The position numbers and the translations under genes were made by a program. The notes below the pieces were generated by a model. The model was given only the letters and a program-made list of their open reading frames with translations, was not told where the DNA came from and did not search any database. Shown one piece after another: positions 16,124 through 25,862 of a stretch of DNA of 64,000 nucleotides (position 1 is the stretch's first letter; the number at the start of each line of letters is the position of its first letter). This DNA is from Micromonospora avicenniae (GTDB lineage: Bacteria; Actinomycetota; Actinomycetes; Mycobacteriales; Micromonosporaceae). Location: assembly GCF_900156065.1 (NCBI RefSeq), contig NZ_FTNF01000001.1:62001-126000 (forward strand), in the 5' to 3' direction.

Positions 16124-18028
16124 GTGCCTGCGGAGAGCGACGGCGACCCGTCCGCCCGGGTCGCCGCGGGCCCCCACCCGGTGCACAACCTCTGGCGGCT
16201 GCGCCGCTACCTGCGCCCGTACGCGACCGAGTTCGCCTGGGTGCTGCCCGCGGCGTTGGCCGCAACCGGGGCGGGCATCGCCGTACCGCTCGTGGTGCAG
16301 CGGGTCGTGGACGGGCCGGTGGCCCGGCGGGACCCGGTCGGTCTGCTCCAGCTCGGCGCTCTCGCGCTGCTGCTGGGACTGGCCGAGGCGGCGCTCATCT
16401 TCATCCGCCGCTGGGTGCAGTCCTCCTCCGCCGTCGGCATGGAGGCGGCGCTGCGGGCCGACCTCTACGCCCACCTGCAACGGCTGCCGGCGAGCTTCCA
16501 CGACCGGTGGCAGTCCGGCCAGTTGCTCTCCCGGATCACCAGCGACCTGTCGGTGATCCGGCGGTTCCTCTCCTTCGGCCTGCTGTTCCTCGTGCTCAAC
16601 GTGTTGACCTACGCGGTCGTGGTGGTGCTGCTGATCCGCCTGCACCCGGCGTTGGGGCTGCTGGTGGCCGCCAGCGCGGTGCCGCTGTTCCTGATCACCC
16701 GCCGGTTCGCCCGGCAGTACCATGCCGCGTCCCGGCGCATGCAGGACCAGCAGGGCGACGTGGCCACCCTGGTCGAGGAGACCGCGCAGGGTCTGCGCAC
16801 CATGCGGGCGTACGGGCGGGGTCCGCAACTGGCCGCCCGCTTCGGCGTCGCCGCCCGCACCCTGCACGACACCGGGGTCGGCAAGGGTCGGCTGCTGGCC
16901 CGCACCTCGGCCCTGCTCGACCTGGTGCCGAACCTGACCCTGGGCGTGGTGCTGGCCGCCGGGGCGGCCGCCGCCGCCCGAGGCGTACTGACGATCGGCG
17001 AGCTGGTCGCGTTCGTGAGCCTCCAGCTCATGCTCATCTGGCCGGTGCAGTCACTGGGCTGGATCATCGCGAACGGTCAGGAGGCGGCGACCGCCGCGGA
17101 CCGGGTCCAGGAGGTGCTCGACACTCCCCCACGGATCGTCGACTCGCCCGGCGCCATCGCGCTGCCCCGCTCGGCCGTACGCGGTCGGCTGAGCTTCGAG
17201 CACGTGTCGTTCGCCTACCCGGGCGCGTCGGCGCCGCTGCTGCGGGACGTCGACCTGACCGTCGAGCCGGGCGAGACGCTCGCCCTGGTCGGTGCGACCG
17301 GCTGCGGCAAGAGCACACTGCTCTCGCTGGTGCCGCGGCTGCACGACGTGACCGGCGGCCGGATCACCCTGGACGGGCACGACCTGCGGGAGTTGCGGCT
17401 CGACTCGCTGCGCCGGCTCGTCGGGGTGGCGTTCGAGGAGCCCATCCTCTTCTCCATGTCGGTCCGGGAGAACCTCACCCTGGGCCGCCCCGACGCCGGT
17501 GAGGAGGAGATCCGGGCGGCGCTCGCGCTCGCCCAGGCCGACTTCGCGGACGACCTGCCGTGGGGGCTCGGCACCCGGATCGGGGAGCAGGGGTTCTCCC
17601 TCTCCGGCGGGCAGCGGCAGCGGCTGGCGCTGGCCCGCGCGGTGCTGGGCCACCCCGCACTGCTCGTCCTCGACGACCCGCTCTCGGCACTCGACGTACA
17701 GACCGAGGCGCTGGTGGAGGCGGCCTTGAAACGGGTGCTGCGCGACTGCACCGCGCTGCTCGTCGTACACCGGCCGTCGACCATCGCGCTGGCCGACCGG
17801 GTGGCGCTCATCGAGGACGGCCGCGTCACCGCGGTCGGCCGGCACTCGGAACTGCTCGCCACCGTCCCGGCATACCGCACCCTGCTCTCCGCCGAACCCC
17901 CGGACACCGCGCAGCCCGCCGGAACTGTGGCGGACGCCGGGAAACCGCCGACCGCGGACGCACCACCCGGGAGGAACGCGCCATTCTCCGGTGGTACGCC
18001 CGACGGGAGCGGGTTGGTGCGGTCGTGA
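16124..18028 (+). CDS. ABC exporter half-transporter with degenerate ATP site (heterodimer subunit 1)
   Basis: This 634-residue protein has six membrane spans (~35-320) followed by a nucleotide-binding domain. Walker A is GATGCGKST (~390). The signature is LSGGQRQRLALARA (~493). Walker B is LLVLDDPLSALD (~516), with Asp instead of the catalytic Glu. The H-loop is VVHRPST. The Glu-to-Asp change is the mark of the degenerate site in heterodimeric exporters of the TM287/288, LmrCD and BmrCD type. Start GTG 16124; the stop overlaps the next gene by 4 bp (GTGA). The substrate (drug, lipid or peptide) is unknown. Confidence 0.93.
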   Translation: MPAESDGDPSARVAAGPHPVHNLWRLRRYLRPYATEFAWVLPAALAATGAGIAVPLVVQRVVDGPVARRDPVGLLQLGALALLLGLAEAALIFIRRWVQSSSAVGMEAALRADLYAHLQRLPASFHDRWQSGQLLSRITSDLSVIRRFLSFGLLFLVLNVLTYAVVVVLLIRLHPALGLLVAASAVPLFLITRRFARQYHAASRRMQDQQGDVATLVEETAQGLRTMRAYGRGPQLAARFGVAARTLHDTGVGKGRLLARTSALLDLVPNLTLGVVLAAGAAAAARGVLTIGELVAFVSLQLMLIWPVQSLGWIIANGQEAATAADRVQEVLDTPPRIVDSPGAIALPRSAVRGRLSFEHVSFAYPGASAPLLRDVDLTVEPGETLALVGATGCGKSTLLSLVPRLHDVTGGRITLDGHDLRELRLDSLRRLVGVAFEEPILFSMSVRENLTLGRPDAGEEEIRAALALAQADFADDLPWGLGTRIGEQGFSLSGGQRQRLALARAVLGHPALLVLDDPLSALDVQTEALVEAALKRVLRDCTALLVVHRPSTIALADRVALIEDGRVTAVGRHSELLATVPAYRTLLSAEPPDTAQPAGTVADAGKPPTADAPPGRNAPFSGGTPDGSGLVRS

Positions 18029-20022
18029 CGATCAAAGTGGCCGGCCGGGGTGGCCGGTGGCGGCTGCGGGCCCGCCGTCCGCCCGCGCCGGCGGCCCCGC
18101 CACCCGGTACGCGGGACTCCCCAGCGCCCGGCGCTGACGCGCCAACCGAGGCGGCGGGGGCGGCACCGGCCGGCAGCGATGACACCGAACTGTCCCGGTG
18201 GCGCGGGCAGGCCACTGATCCGGACGCCGACCGCAGCCGCGCCGAGGAGAACACGCCGGAGGCGCTCGCCCGGCTACGCGTACAAAGTCGTGTGCTCCTG
18301 GCGGACCTGCTACGCCCGCACCGGGGCCGCCTCGCCGCGGCGGTGGCGCTGCTGCTCGCCCAGAACGGCGCCGCGATGGCCGGGCCGTACCTCGTCATGC
18401 TCGGTATCGACCAGGGCATCGCGCCCCTGCGGGCGGGCGACCCCCGGCCGCTGGTCGCCGTGGCCGGCGCGTTCGGGGCGGCGGCGCTGACCGAGTACGC
18501 GGCCCGCCGCGGCTTCCTCACCCTCTCGGCGCGGATCGGCCAGGCCGTCCTGCTCGACCTCCGCCAACGGGTGTACGCGCACTTCCTGCGCCTGTCGGTG
18601 GCCTTCCACGAGCGGTACACGTCCGGCCGGATGGTCTCCCGGCTCACCAGCGACCTGGACTCGATCGCCGAGCTGGCCGACGGTGGCATCGACAGCCTCG
18701 TGCTCGCCGTGCTCTCCATCGTCTCCGTGGCCGCCATCCTGCTCTGGCTCGACCTTCCGCTGGCCGCCGTGACCCTGCTCGCCTTCCCGTTCCTGTTCTG
18801 GCTGTCCCGCTGGTTCGCGCGGGCCTCGGCCGGGGCGTACCGGCGGACCCGCGAGGCGGTGGCCCTCGTCATCGTCCACTTCATCGAGTCGATGCACGGC
18901 ATCCGTGCCGTCCAGGCGTACCGGCGCGAGCCGCGCAACCAGCGCATCTTCGTCGCGCTCAGTGACGAGTACCGCCGGTCGAGCCTGCGCACCTTCCGGC
19001 TGATCGCCACGTACTCACCGGCCATCAAGGTGATCGGCAACGTGACCGTGGCCGCGGTGCTCTGCTACGGCGGCTGGCGGGTGCTCGGCGGGCGGACCGA
19101 GATCGGGGTGCTCGCCGCGTTCCTGCTCTACCTCCGGCGTTTCTTCGAGCCGATGCAGGAACTCAGCCAGTTCTACAACTCGTTGCAGTCCGCCACCGCG
19201 GCGTTGGAGAAGCTCGCCGGCGTGCTCGACGAGCGGCCGACCGTCGCCGAACCGGCCACGCCGGTCCCGCTGCCGCACGGCCCCGGCCACGGCGAGCTGA
19301 GGTTCCGTACGGTCTGCTTCGGCTACCGCACCGGCGCGGCCATCCTCACCGACCTGGAGCTGACCGTGCCGGCCGGGCAGACCGTCGCCCTGATCGGACC
19401 GACCGGCGCCGGCAAGTCGACGATCGCCAAGCTGGTCGCCCGGTTCTACGACCCGGTCACCGGCACGGTCAGCCTGGACGGCGTCGACCTCCGCGACGTG
19501 GCCGACGCCGACCTGCGCCGGGCCGTGGTCCTGGTGACCCAGGAGAACCACCTGTTCACCGGCACCGTCGAGGAGAACATCAGGTTCGGCCGCCCGGACG
19601 CCGACGACGACGCCGTGCGGACGGCCGCGCGCGCGGTCGGGGCGCACGACTTCATCGCCGCCCTGCCCGACGGGTACGCCACCCAGGTGCACCGGCGCGG
19701 CGGGCGGCTCTCCGCCGGGCAGCGGCAGCTGGTCGCGTTCGCCCGGGCCTTCCTGGCCGATCCGGCCGTACTGGTGCTCGACGAGGCGACCTCGTCACTG
19801 GACGTGCCGACGGAACGGCTCGTACAGCGGGCTCTCGGCACGATCCTGCGAGACCGGACGGCGCTGGTCATCGCGCACCGGCTCTCCACCGTGGAGATCG
19901 CCGACCGGGTGCTCGTGCTCGACGGCGGACGGATCGTCGAGGACGGCCCGCCCGATCAGCTCGCCGAGGCGGGCGGCCGGTACGCCGCCCTGCGCCGGCA
20001 GTGGCAGGACTCTCTCCGCTGA
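18025..20022 (+). CDS. ABC exporter half-transporter with canonical ATP site (heterodimer subunit 2)
   Basis: This 665-residue partner of the preceding gene begins with a ~90-residue Ala/Pro/Arg-rich cytoplasmic tail before the six membrane helices (~95-380). The NBD carries Walker A GPTGAGKST (~458), signature LSAGQRQLVAFARA (~562; Ala for the first Gly of LSGGQ) and Walker B VLVLDEATSSLD (~584) with intact catalytic Glu, then H-loop IAHRLST. The start is GTG 18025, inside the upstream stop. In such heterodimers the intact Walker B here pairs with the partner's LSGGQ to form the active ATP site. Confidence 0.93.
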   Translation: MTIKVAGRGGRWRLRARRPPAPAAPPPGTRDSPAPGADAPTEAAGAAPAGSDDTELSRWRGQATDPDADRSRAEENTPEALARLRVQSRVLLADLLRPHRGRLAAAVALLLAQNGAAMAGPYLVMLGIDQGIAPLRAGDPRPLVAVAGAFGAAALTEYAARRGFLTLSARIGQAVLLDLRQRVYAHFLRLSVAFHERYTSGRMVSRLTSDLDSIAELADGGIDSLVLAVLSIVSVAAILLWLDLPLAAVTLLAFPFLFWLSRWFARASAGAYRRTREAVALVIVHFIESMHGIRAVQAYRREPRNQRIFVALSDEYRRSSLRTFRLIATYSPAIKVIGNVTVAAVLCYGGWRVLGGRTEIGVLAAFLLYLRRFFEPMQELSQFYNSLQSATAALEKLAGVLDERPTVAEPATPVPLPHGPGHGELRFRTVCFGYRTGAAILTDLELTVPAGQTVALIGPTGAGKSTIAKLVARFYDPVTGTVSLDGVDLRDVADADLRRAVVLVTQENHLFTGTVEENIRFGRPDADDDAVRTAARAVGAHDFIAALPDGYATQVHRRGGRLSAGQRQLVAFARAFLADPAVLVLDEATSSLDVPTERLVQRALGTILRDRTALVIAHRLSTVEIADRVLVLDGGRIVEDGPPDQLAEAGGRYAALRRQWQDSLR

Positions 20023-20032
20023 CCGGGAGGGT

Positions 20033-20710
20033 TCACCAGCGGTCGACGTGCAGTACCTCGTCCAGCGGCTGCCGGATCGCCGGGCGGAAACCTTCACCGG
20101 TGTACCAGGCGGTCGGGACCAGCGCCGCCTGGCGTACCTCCTCGGGAAGGCCGAGCAGCTCGGCCACCTCCGCCTCGTACACCAGATGCAGGGTGGTCCA
20201 GGCGGTGCCGAGGCCGCGCGCCCGCGCCGCGAGCATGTAGCTCCACACCGCCGGCAGCAACGATCCCCACAGTCCGGCCTGGTTGCCGGCGGCGAACTCA
20301 CCGCCGCCGGGCAACCGCAGGCACGGCACCAGCAGCACCGGCACCTGCCCCATGCGGTCGCCGAGCCAGGCCAGGCTCTCGGTCACCCGGCGCTGCACCG
20401 CCGCCCGGGCCGGGTCGTCCGCGAAGAGGCGGTCCGCCGAGGACTCCGAGTCGAGGTACGCCCGCACCGCCCGCTGGTAGAGCAGGCCGATCTCGGCCCG
20501 CAGCATCGGATCGGTGACCAGCACGAAGTGCCACCCCTGCCGGTTGGAGCCGCTGGGCGCCTGCAACGCGATCTCCAGGCACTCACGAACCAGCTCCATG
20601 GGCACCGGGCGGGTCAGGTCCAGCCGGCGACGGACCGTACGGGTGGTGGTGAGCAACTCGTCGGGGCTCAGCGGAAGCGTCGGCACGAATTGCATCGTGT
20701 CACGCGTCAA
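20033..20710 (-). CDS. Nitroreductase family oxidoreductase
   Basis: This 225-residue FMN-dependent protein begins with [44 protein letters not shown], the family FMN-binding start (R-x-x-R, APSGSN-x-Q-x-W). The second signature is [21 protein letters not shown], with GLG-T for the phosphate/isoalloxazine. It works as a dimer and reduces nitro or quinone compounds, or dehalogenates; the substrate is unknown. It is convergent with the ABC exporter pair (10 bp) and divergent from valS (40 bp), so its promoter must overlap the valS promoter region. Confidence 0.9.
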   Translation of the reverse strand: MTRDTMQFVPTLPLSPDELLTTTRTVRRRLDLTRPVPMELVRECLEIALQAPSGSNRQGWHFVLVTDPMLRAEIGLLYQRAVRAYLDSESSADRLFADDPARAAVQRRVTESLAWLGDRMGQVPVLLVPCLRLPGGGEFAAGNQAGLWGSLLPAVWSYMLAARARGLGTAWTTLHLVYEAEVAELLGLPEEVRQAALVPTAWYTGEGFRPAIRQPLDEVLHVDRW

Positions 20711-20750
20711 CCGCGTGGTCCGGCCGTTGGCGGCTGCCTACGATCGCAGG

Positions 20751-23315
20751 ATGACTGATACGGCGAGTAGGGCGCGCACCGGCGTCCCCGAGCGTCCGAC
20801 CCTGGACGGCATCGAGGAGACGTGGGCGCGTCGCTGGCAGGAGGAGGGCACGTACGCGTTCGACCGGGCGAAGCAGCGGTCCGACGTGTACTCCATCGAC
20901 ACGCCACCGCCCACCGTATCGGGCGAGCTGCACATGGGGCACGTCTTCTCGTACACGCACACGGACACTGTTGCCCGGTTCCAGCGGATGCGCGGCAAGG
21001 CCGTGTTCTACCCGATGGGCTGGGACGACAACGGCCTGCCCACCGAGCGCCGGGTGCAGAACGTCTACGGCGTGTGGTGCGATCCCGAGCTGCCGTACGA
21101 CCCGGCCTGGCGTCCGCCGGCCACCCCGGTGACCGACGAGGCCCGCAAGAACCCGACCCCGATATCCCGGCGTAACTTCATCGAGCTCTGCGAACGGCTC
21201 ACCGTCGCCGACGAGCAAATCTTCGAGGCGCTGTGGCGGCGGCTCGGCCTGTCGGTGGACTGGTCGTACACGTACACCACGATCGGTCGGATTGCGCGGG
21301 CCACCAGCCAGCGGGCGTTCCTGCGCAACCTGGCGCGGGGCGAGGCGTACCAGGCGGAGGCGCCGACGCTCTGGGACGTCGGCTTCGCCACGGCGGTGGC
21401 ACAGGCCGAGCTGGAGGACCGGGAGCGGCCGGGCGCGTTCCACCGGCTGCGGTTCACCGGCCCGGGCGGGCGCGAGGTGCTGATCGACACGACCCGGCCG
21501 GAGTTGCTGCCGGCCTGCGTGGCCCTGGTCTGCCACCCCGACGACGAGCGGTACGCCGACCTGGTGGGCGCGACCGTGCGCAGCCCGCTGTTCGGGGTGG
21601 AGGTGCCGGTGCACGCGCACCCGCTCGCCGACCCGGCCAAGGGCACCGGCATGGTGATGGTCTGCACGTTCGGCGACCTCAACGACGTGACCTGGTGGCG
21701 CGAGCTGCGACTCGACACCCGGGTCGTGATCGGGCGGGACGGCCGGCTGCTGCCGGAAACCCCGGCCGGCGTGCCGGCACAGCCGTACGCGGCGCTGGCC
21801 GGGCAGACCGTCAACGGCGCCCGCCGCGAGATCGTCGGGATGCTGGCCGACGCGGGTGACCTGATCGGCGAGCCACGTGCCATCACCCACCCGGTGAAGT
21901 TCTACGAGCGCGGCGACCGGCCGCTGGAGATCGTCTCCACCCGGCAGTGGTACCTGCGCAACGGCGGACGAGACGCGCAACTGCGCGAGGAACTGCTCGC
22001 CCGGGGCCGGGAGCTGCACTGGGTGCCGGAGCACATGCGGCACCGTTACGACCACTGGGTGGGCGGGCTGACCGGCGACTGGCTGGTCAGCCGGCAGCGC
22101 TTCTTCGGGGTGCCGGTGCCGGTGTGGTACCGGCTCGACGACGCTGGCGAGCCGGACCGGTCCCAGCCTCTCACGCCGGACGAGTCCGCGCTGCCTGTTG
22201 ACCCTTCCAGTGACGCGCCGGCCGGATACGACGAGTCCCAGCGCGGCCGGCCCGGCGGTTTCGTCGGTGACCCGGACGTGCTGGACACCTGGGCCACCTC
22301 GTCCCTCAGCCCGCAGATCATCGGCGGCTGGGAGACCGACCCGGACCTGTTCGACCGGGTCTTCCCGATGGACCTGCGGCCGCAGGGGCACGACATCATC
22401 CGCACCTGGCTCTTCTCCACCATCGTCCGCTCACATCTGGAGCACGGTGTGCTCCCGTGGCGGGACGCGGAGCTGTCCGGCTGGATCCTCGACCCGGACC
22501 GGAAGAAGATGTCGAAGTCCAAGGGGAACGTGGTGACCCCGATGGCGCTGCTGGAACAGAGCGGCTCCGACGCGGTGCGGTACTGGGCGGCCAGCGGTAA
22601 GCCCGGCATGGACCTGGCGTTCGACCCGGCCCAGATCAAGATCGGCCGACGGCTGGCGACCAAGGTGCTCAACGCGTCGAAGTTCGCCCTCGGACTGGGT
22701 GCCGGCGACGCGCTGCGCGCCGCCGCCACCGAGCCGCTGGACCGCGCCATGCTCGCCGAACTCTCCGGAGTGGTCACGGCGGCGACGACCGCCCTCGAGG
22801 CGTACGACCACACCGCCGCGCTGCTGGCCACCGAGTCGTTCTTCTGGCGCTTCTGCGACGACTACATCGAACTGGTCAAGGAGCGCGCCTACGGCTCCGG
22901 GCCGGCGGCCGACTCGGCCCGGGCGGCACTGGCCACCGCCCTCTCGGTGCAGTTGCGGCTCTTCGCCCCGGTGTTGCCGTTCGTCACCGAGGAGGTCTGG
23001 TCGTGGTGGCGGTACGGCTCGGTGCACCGGGCGCCGTGGCCGACGATGTACGAGGTGGGCCGGGCGATCGAGGGTGAGGGGGATCCGGAGCTGCTGCGGA
23101 TCGCCGGGGAGGCGCTCAGCCAGGTGCGCCGGGCCAAGTCCGAGCGGAAGCTCTCGATGCGGGCCGAGGTGCCGATCGCCGAGGCGCTCGGTCCGGCCGC
23201 TCTGCTGGAGAAACTCACCCTGGTCGCCGACGACCTACGGGCGGCCGGCCGCATCGCCAAGCTGGACCTCCTCCCCGACCGCACGACGGAGCTGGTGATC
23301 GCCTCCGCCTTCTGA
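20751..23315 (+). CDS. valS: Valyl-tRNA synthetase
   Basis: This 854-residue class Ia synthetase charges tRNA-Val. The catalytic domain has HMGH at 61-64 and KMSKS at 586-590 (KKMSKSKGN). The editing CP1 domain lies between ~200 and 400 and includes [28 protein letters not shown] and [39 protein letters not shown] follows the HIGH motif, a form seen in the archaeal/alphaproteobacterial-type enzymes. The C-terminal coiled-coil arm of typical bacterial ValRS is absent. Start ATG 20751 lies only 40 bp from the divergent nitroreductase, which leaves no room for a T-box. Confidence 0.95.
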   Translation: MTDTASRARTGVPERPTLDGIEETWARRWQEEGTYAFDRAKQRSDVYSIDTPPPTVSGELHMGHVFSYTHTDTVARFQRMRGKAVFYPMGWDDNGLPTERRVQNVYGVWCDPELPYDPAWRPPATPVTDEARKNPTPISRRNFIELCERLTVADEQIFEALWRRLGLSVDWSYTYTTIGRIARATSQRAFLRNLARGEAYQAEAPTLWDVGFATAVAQAELEDRERPGAFHRLRFTGPGGREVLIDTTRPELLPACVALVCHPDDERYADLVGATVRSPLFGVEVPVHAHPLADPAKGTGMVMVCTFGDLNDVTWWRELRLDTRVVIGRDGRLLPETPAGVPAQPYAALAGQTVNGARREIVGMLADAGDLIGEPRAITHPVKFYERGDRPLEIVSTRQWYLRNGGRDAQLREELLARGRELHWVPEHMRHRYDHWVGGLTGDWLVSRQRFFGVPVPVWYRLDDAGEPDRSQPLTPDESALPVDPSSDAPAGYDESQRGRPGGFVGDPDVLDTWATSSLSPQIIGGWETDPDLFDRVFPMDLRPQGHDIIRTWLFSTIVRSHLEHGVLPWRDAELSGWILDPDRKKMSKSKGNVVTPMALLEQSGSDAVRYWAASGKPGMDLAFDPAQIKIGRRLATKVLNASKFALGLGAGDALRAAATEPLDRAMLAELSGVVTAATTALEAYDHTAALLATESFFWRFCDDYIELVKERAYGSGPAADSARAALATALSVQLRLFAPVLPFVTEEVWSWWRYGSVHRAPWPTMYEVGRAIEGEGDPELLRIAGEALSQVRRAKSERKLSMRAEVPIAEALGPAALLEKLTLVADDLRAAGRIAKLDLLPDRTTELVIASAF

Positions 23316-23330
23316 CGACCCCTCCCCGCA

Positions 23331-23384
23331 CTTTGACGGAGAGAGTGGCCTTTCGCGCGCGGAAGGCCACTCTCTCCGTCAAAG
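23331..23384. terminator. Perfect 22-bp-stem hairpin, bidirectional terminator/repeat between valS and a membrane protein gene
   Basis: The arms 23331-23352 and 23363-23384 are perfect reverse complements over 22 bp. The left arm begins CTTTGACGGAGAGAGTGG. The 10-base loop contains the alternating CGCGCGCG. It starts 15 bp after the valS stop and lies between convergent genes. It is unusually long for a terminator and may be a copy of a genome-wide element. Confidence 0.75.
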
Positions 23385-23420
23385 AGGCGCCTTCCCCGAG
23401 GAGGGGGTGGGGGGTGGGGG

Positions 23421-24068
23421 TTACCAGGTGCGGAGGAAGCGGAGGCCCAGGAGGAAGGCGACTGCGGCCGGGCCGACCAGCAGGGTGATCGCCTGGAGCC
23501 GGTACGGCATCCGGTGCCGGGTCAACTCGGCCGCGTTGCCGAGCACGATCACCCCGGCCAGCATCAGGAACGCGCCCCACCAGCCGGCGTCGCCGAAGTC
23601 CACGAGGTGGACGCGGAGCAGCTGGAAGGTCGCGCCGAGCAGGGCCCCGGTCAGCGCGAGCAACGCCACGGCTCGGTGCAGACCCCGGGCCAGTGGATGC
23701 GCCGGTCGCCACACGTAGGTGCCGGCGACCGCCAGGCACGGCACCATGATCATTGCAGGCCAGCCGCGTCCCATGACGCCGAACATGAGCAGCGCGCCGG
23801 TGGCGAAGACCAGCGCGCCGGCACAGCAGACCACGTAACCGGCGAACGCCCGCCCGCCGCCCCGGGCCAGCAGCGGCCCGCCGCACGCCGCGATGAGCGC
23901 GCCGGGGATCAGCACGAAAACCGCCCACCAGTTGAAGCTCCCGCTGCTGCGGGCCAGCGTGGTGGTCGCCGCCGCAGCCAGCCCGGCGACCGCGAGGCTC
24001 ACCAGCCAGTGCCGCCCGGTCTCCGTGCCCGGCCGCCCCGCCATGACCTGTCCCACTTCTGCGCTCAC
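23421..24068 (-). CDS. Integral membrane protein of unknown function
   Basis: This 215-residue protein has about seven hydrophobic segments, for example WLVSLAVAGLAAAATTTLA, WWAVFVLIPGALIAACGG, GYVVCCAGALVFATGALLMFG and ITLLVGPAAVAFLLGLRFL. There are no catalytic or transporter motifs. It does not match a family I can name. It lies downstream of, and on the same strand as, the four-gene ABC-2 operon, but a strong hairpin (24131-24184) separates them, so co-transcription is doubtful. Confidence 0.75.
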   Translation of the reverse strand: MSAEVGQVMAGRPGTETGRHWLVSLAVAGLAAAATTTLARSSGSFNWWAVFVLIPGALIAACGGPLLARGGGRAFAGYVVCCAGALVFATGALLMFGVMGRGWPAMIMVPCLAVAGTYVWRPAHPLARGLHRAVALLALTGALLGATFQLLRVHLVDFGDAGWWGAFLMLAGVIVLGNAAELTRHRMPYRLQAITLLVGPAAVAFLLGLRFLRTW

Positions 24069-24130
24069 CGGTCAAGCCTCGCCGACCGGTCGGGCCTGGT
24101 CCATCCAGCCAGCCCTACCTTCGTCAGACC

Positions 24131-24184
24131 GGCAAGCAGGGGCCCCTGCCGTACGCGAAGCGCCGACAGGGGCCCCTACTTGCC
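24131..24184 (-). terminator. Hairpin after the ABC-2 operon
   Basis: The arms 24131-24148 and 24167-24184 pair over 18 bp with one mismatch. Each arm also contains the self-complementary core AGGGGCCCCT, so the element can fold in two ways. It starts 13 bp after the last ABC gene on the minus strand. Confidence 0.7.
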
Positions 24185-24196
24185 GAGCCGTGGGTG

Positions 24197-24907
24197 TCAG
24201 CTGGTTTCGCCCGCCACGCTGAACGAGCGCAGCCGGTCGATCGCCAGGACGGTGAAGCCGACGCTCACCAGCGCGGTCATCACCGCCGCCACCGGCACCG
24301 AGACACTGGTCTCCAGCAGGCTGGTCGGCGCCAGCCGGTCGGCGAGGGCGATCACGTACTGCTGGATCGACAGCACCTTCGTGCCGCTCACGAAGTTGCC
24401 GAGCAGCCCCTCCCAGATCAGTACGTAGACCAGGCCGAGCAGCACCGGCCGCCGGGTGAGCAGGCTGAGCGCCAGGAACAGTGCCGAGTACGCCAACGCC
24501 CCGAGGCAGCCGGCCAGGGCGAGCGCCAGACCGAGGCGTACCGAATGGGCCAGCACGCCCGCGACGTAGAGCGGCACGGCGACGGTGACCGCGGTGACCC
24601 CGGTCGCCACCGCGAGCTTCGGCAGCACGATCTGCCAGCGCGGAAGGGGCTTCGTGAGGATGTGCACGACGGTCCCGTCGTCGATCTCCGCGCCGAGAAC
24701 ACCGGTGCCGACGATCAACGCGACCACCGGCAGCACCACGGCCAGCCCGAGGCCGACCAGCACCGGCGGTCCCCACTGGCCCGGGTCCACCCCGAGCGAG
24801 CGGGAGAGCACGGCGAGCAGCACCAGGACGACGGGGAGCGGGAAGAGCATCAGGAACCGGCGGCGGCCGAAGAGACCCCGAGCGGTGATCCAGGAAACTG
24901 TCGACAT
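24197..24907 (-). CDS. ABC-2 type transporter permease
   Basis: This 236-residue protein has six membrane spans. The opening FLMLFPLPVVLVLLAVLSRS is followed by GTGVLGAEIDDGTVVHILTKPLPRWQIVLPKL, a typical ABC-2 permease cytoplasmic loop (gate/coupling region with KP(L)-x-R). It is the distal gene of a four-gene minus-strand operon (27647 to 24197) encoding two ATPases and two permeases. It should pair with the ATPase at 24909-25862, 1 bp upstream. The operon resembles Cu-processing NosFY-type and multidrug exporters; the substrate is unknown. Confidence 0.88.
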   Translation of the reverse strand: MSTVSWITARGLFGRRRFLMLFPLPVVLVLLAVLSRSLGVDPGQWGPPVLVGLGLAVVLPVVALIVGTGVLGAEIDDGTVVHILTKPLPRWQIVLPKLAVATGVTAVTVAVPLYVAGVLAHSVRLGLALALAGCLGALAYSALFLALSLLTRRPVLLGLVYVLIWEGLLGNFVSGTKVLSIQQYVIALADRLAPTSLLETSVSVPVAAVMTALVSVGFTVLAIDRLRSFSVAGETS

Positions 24908-24908
24908 C

Positions 24909-25862
24909 TCAGGCCTCCACCAGGTAGGAGAACACGCTCTCCAGGGATTCGTCCTCGGGCACCAGCTGCCGGACCCGGATGCCCTTGGCCAGGGCGATCC
25001 GGGGCAGCGCCCGGGTGAAGGCGCCGTAGTCGCCGGCCCGCACGGTCAGGCCGGTGCGGCCCAGCTCGACCCCGGTGACGGAGGGCTCGGCCATCAGCGC
25101 GACGGCCAACGCCCGGTCGTCGGTGGAGTGCACCGCGAAGACGTGCGGCCGGTTGGTCATCAACCGGCGGATCGTGCGGAAGTCGCCGGAGGCGGCGAGG
25201 CGGCCGGCGACCATCACCTGGACGGTGCCGGAGACCTGCTCGACCTCTTCCAGGATGTGCGAGCTGAACAGGATGGTCCGGCCGTCGTCACCGAGGCGGT
25301 GCAGCAGCTCCATCATGTGCAGCCGCTGCCGCGGGTCCATCCCGTTGAACGGTTCGTCGAGCAGCAGCACCTGCGGGTCGTGGACCAGCGCCGCGGCCAC
25401 CCGGGTCCGCTGCCGCATGCCCTTCGAGTACGTGCCGATCCGGCGGTCCTGCGCGTCCTCCATCTCGACCAGCGCGATGGCCCGGCGGGCCGCCTCCTCC
25501 GGATCCGGCAGCCGGTGCAGCTTCGCGCTGGCCAGCACGAACTCGTGCGCGGTGAGGAACGCGTGCACCGCCTCCCGCTCACTGACCAGACCGAGCCGGC
25601 GGTAGACAGCGGGGTTACGCCAGGTCGGCTCGTTGTCGAGGGTGACCGTGCCGCGTGACGGGGCCAGGAAGCCGGCCATCATGTGCAGCAGGGTGGTCTT
25701 GCCCGCGCCGTTCGGGCCGAGCAGCCCGGTGACGCCGGGGCCGAGGCGCATGGAGACGTCGTTGACGGCGACCACGTTGCCGTACCACCGGGAGACGCCG
25801 TCCAGGTTGAGGGTGGAGGCGGGGGTGGCCGGGGCGGCCGGCTCCGCGCTGATCGTGGTCAT
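24909..25862 (-). CDS. ABC transporter ATP-binding protein (ABC-2 exporter type)
   Basis: This 317-residue cytosolic ATPase has Walker A GPNGAGKTT, Q-loop region, signature YSKGMRQRTRVAAALVHDP (SKGMRQR form common in ABC-2 exporters), Walker B LLLDEPFNGMDP and the switch His in FSSHILEEVEQV. A C-terminal ~90-residue domain follows. Its gene overlaps the upstream permease gene by 4 bp and is 1 bp from the downstream one, so it is tightly coupled in the operon. Confidence 0.93.
   Translation of the reverse strand: MTTISAEPAAPATPASTLNLDGVSRWYGNVVAVNDVSMRLGPGVTGLLGPNGAGKTTLLHMMAGFLAPSRGTVTLDNEPTWRNPAVYRRLGLVSEREAVHAFLTAHEFVLASAKLHRLPDPEEAARRAIALVEMEDAQDRRIGTYSKGMRQRTRVAAALVHDPQVLLLDEPFNGMDPRQRLHMMELLHRLGDDGRTILFSSHILEEVEQVSGTVQVMVAGRLAASGDFRTIRRLMTNRPHVFAVHSTDDRALAVALMAEPSVTGVELGRTGLTVRAGDYGAFTRALPRIALAKGIRVRQLVPEDESLESVFSYLVEA

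Noticed and set aside
20711..20750. T-box leader for valS
   Set aside because: Only 40 bp separate valS from the divergent nitroreductase gene and none of the T-box landmarks fit.
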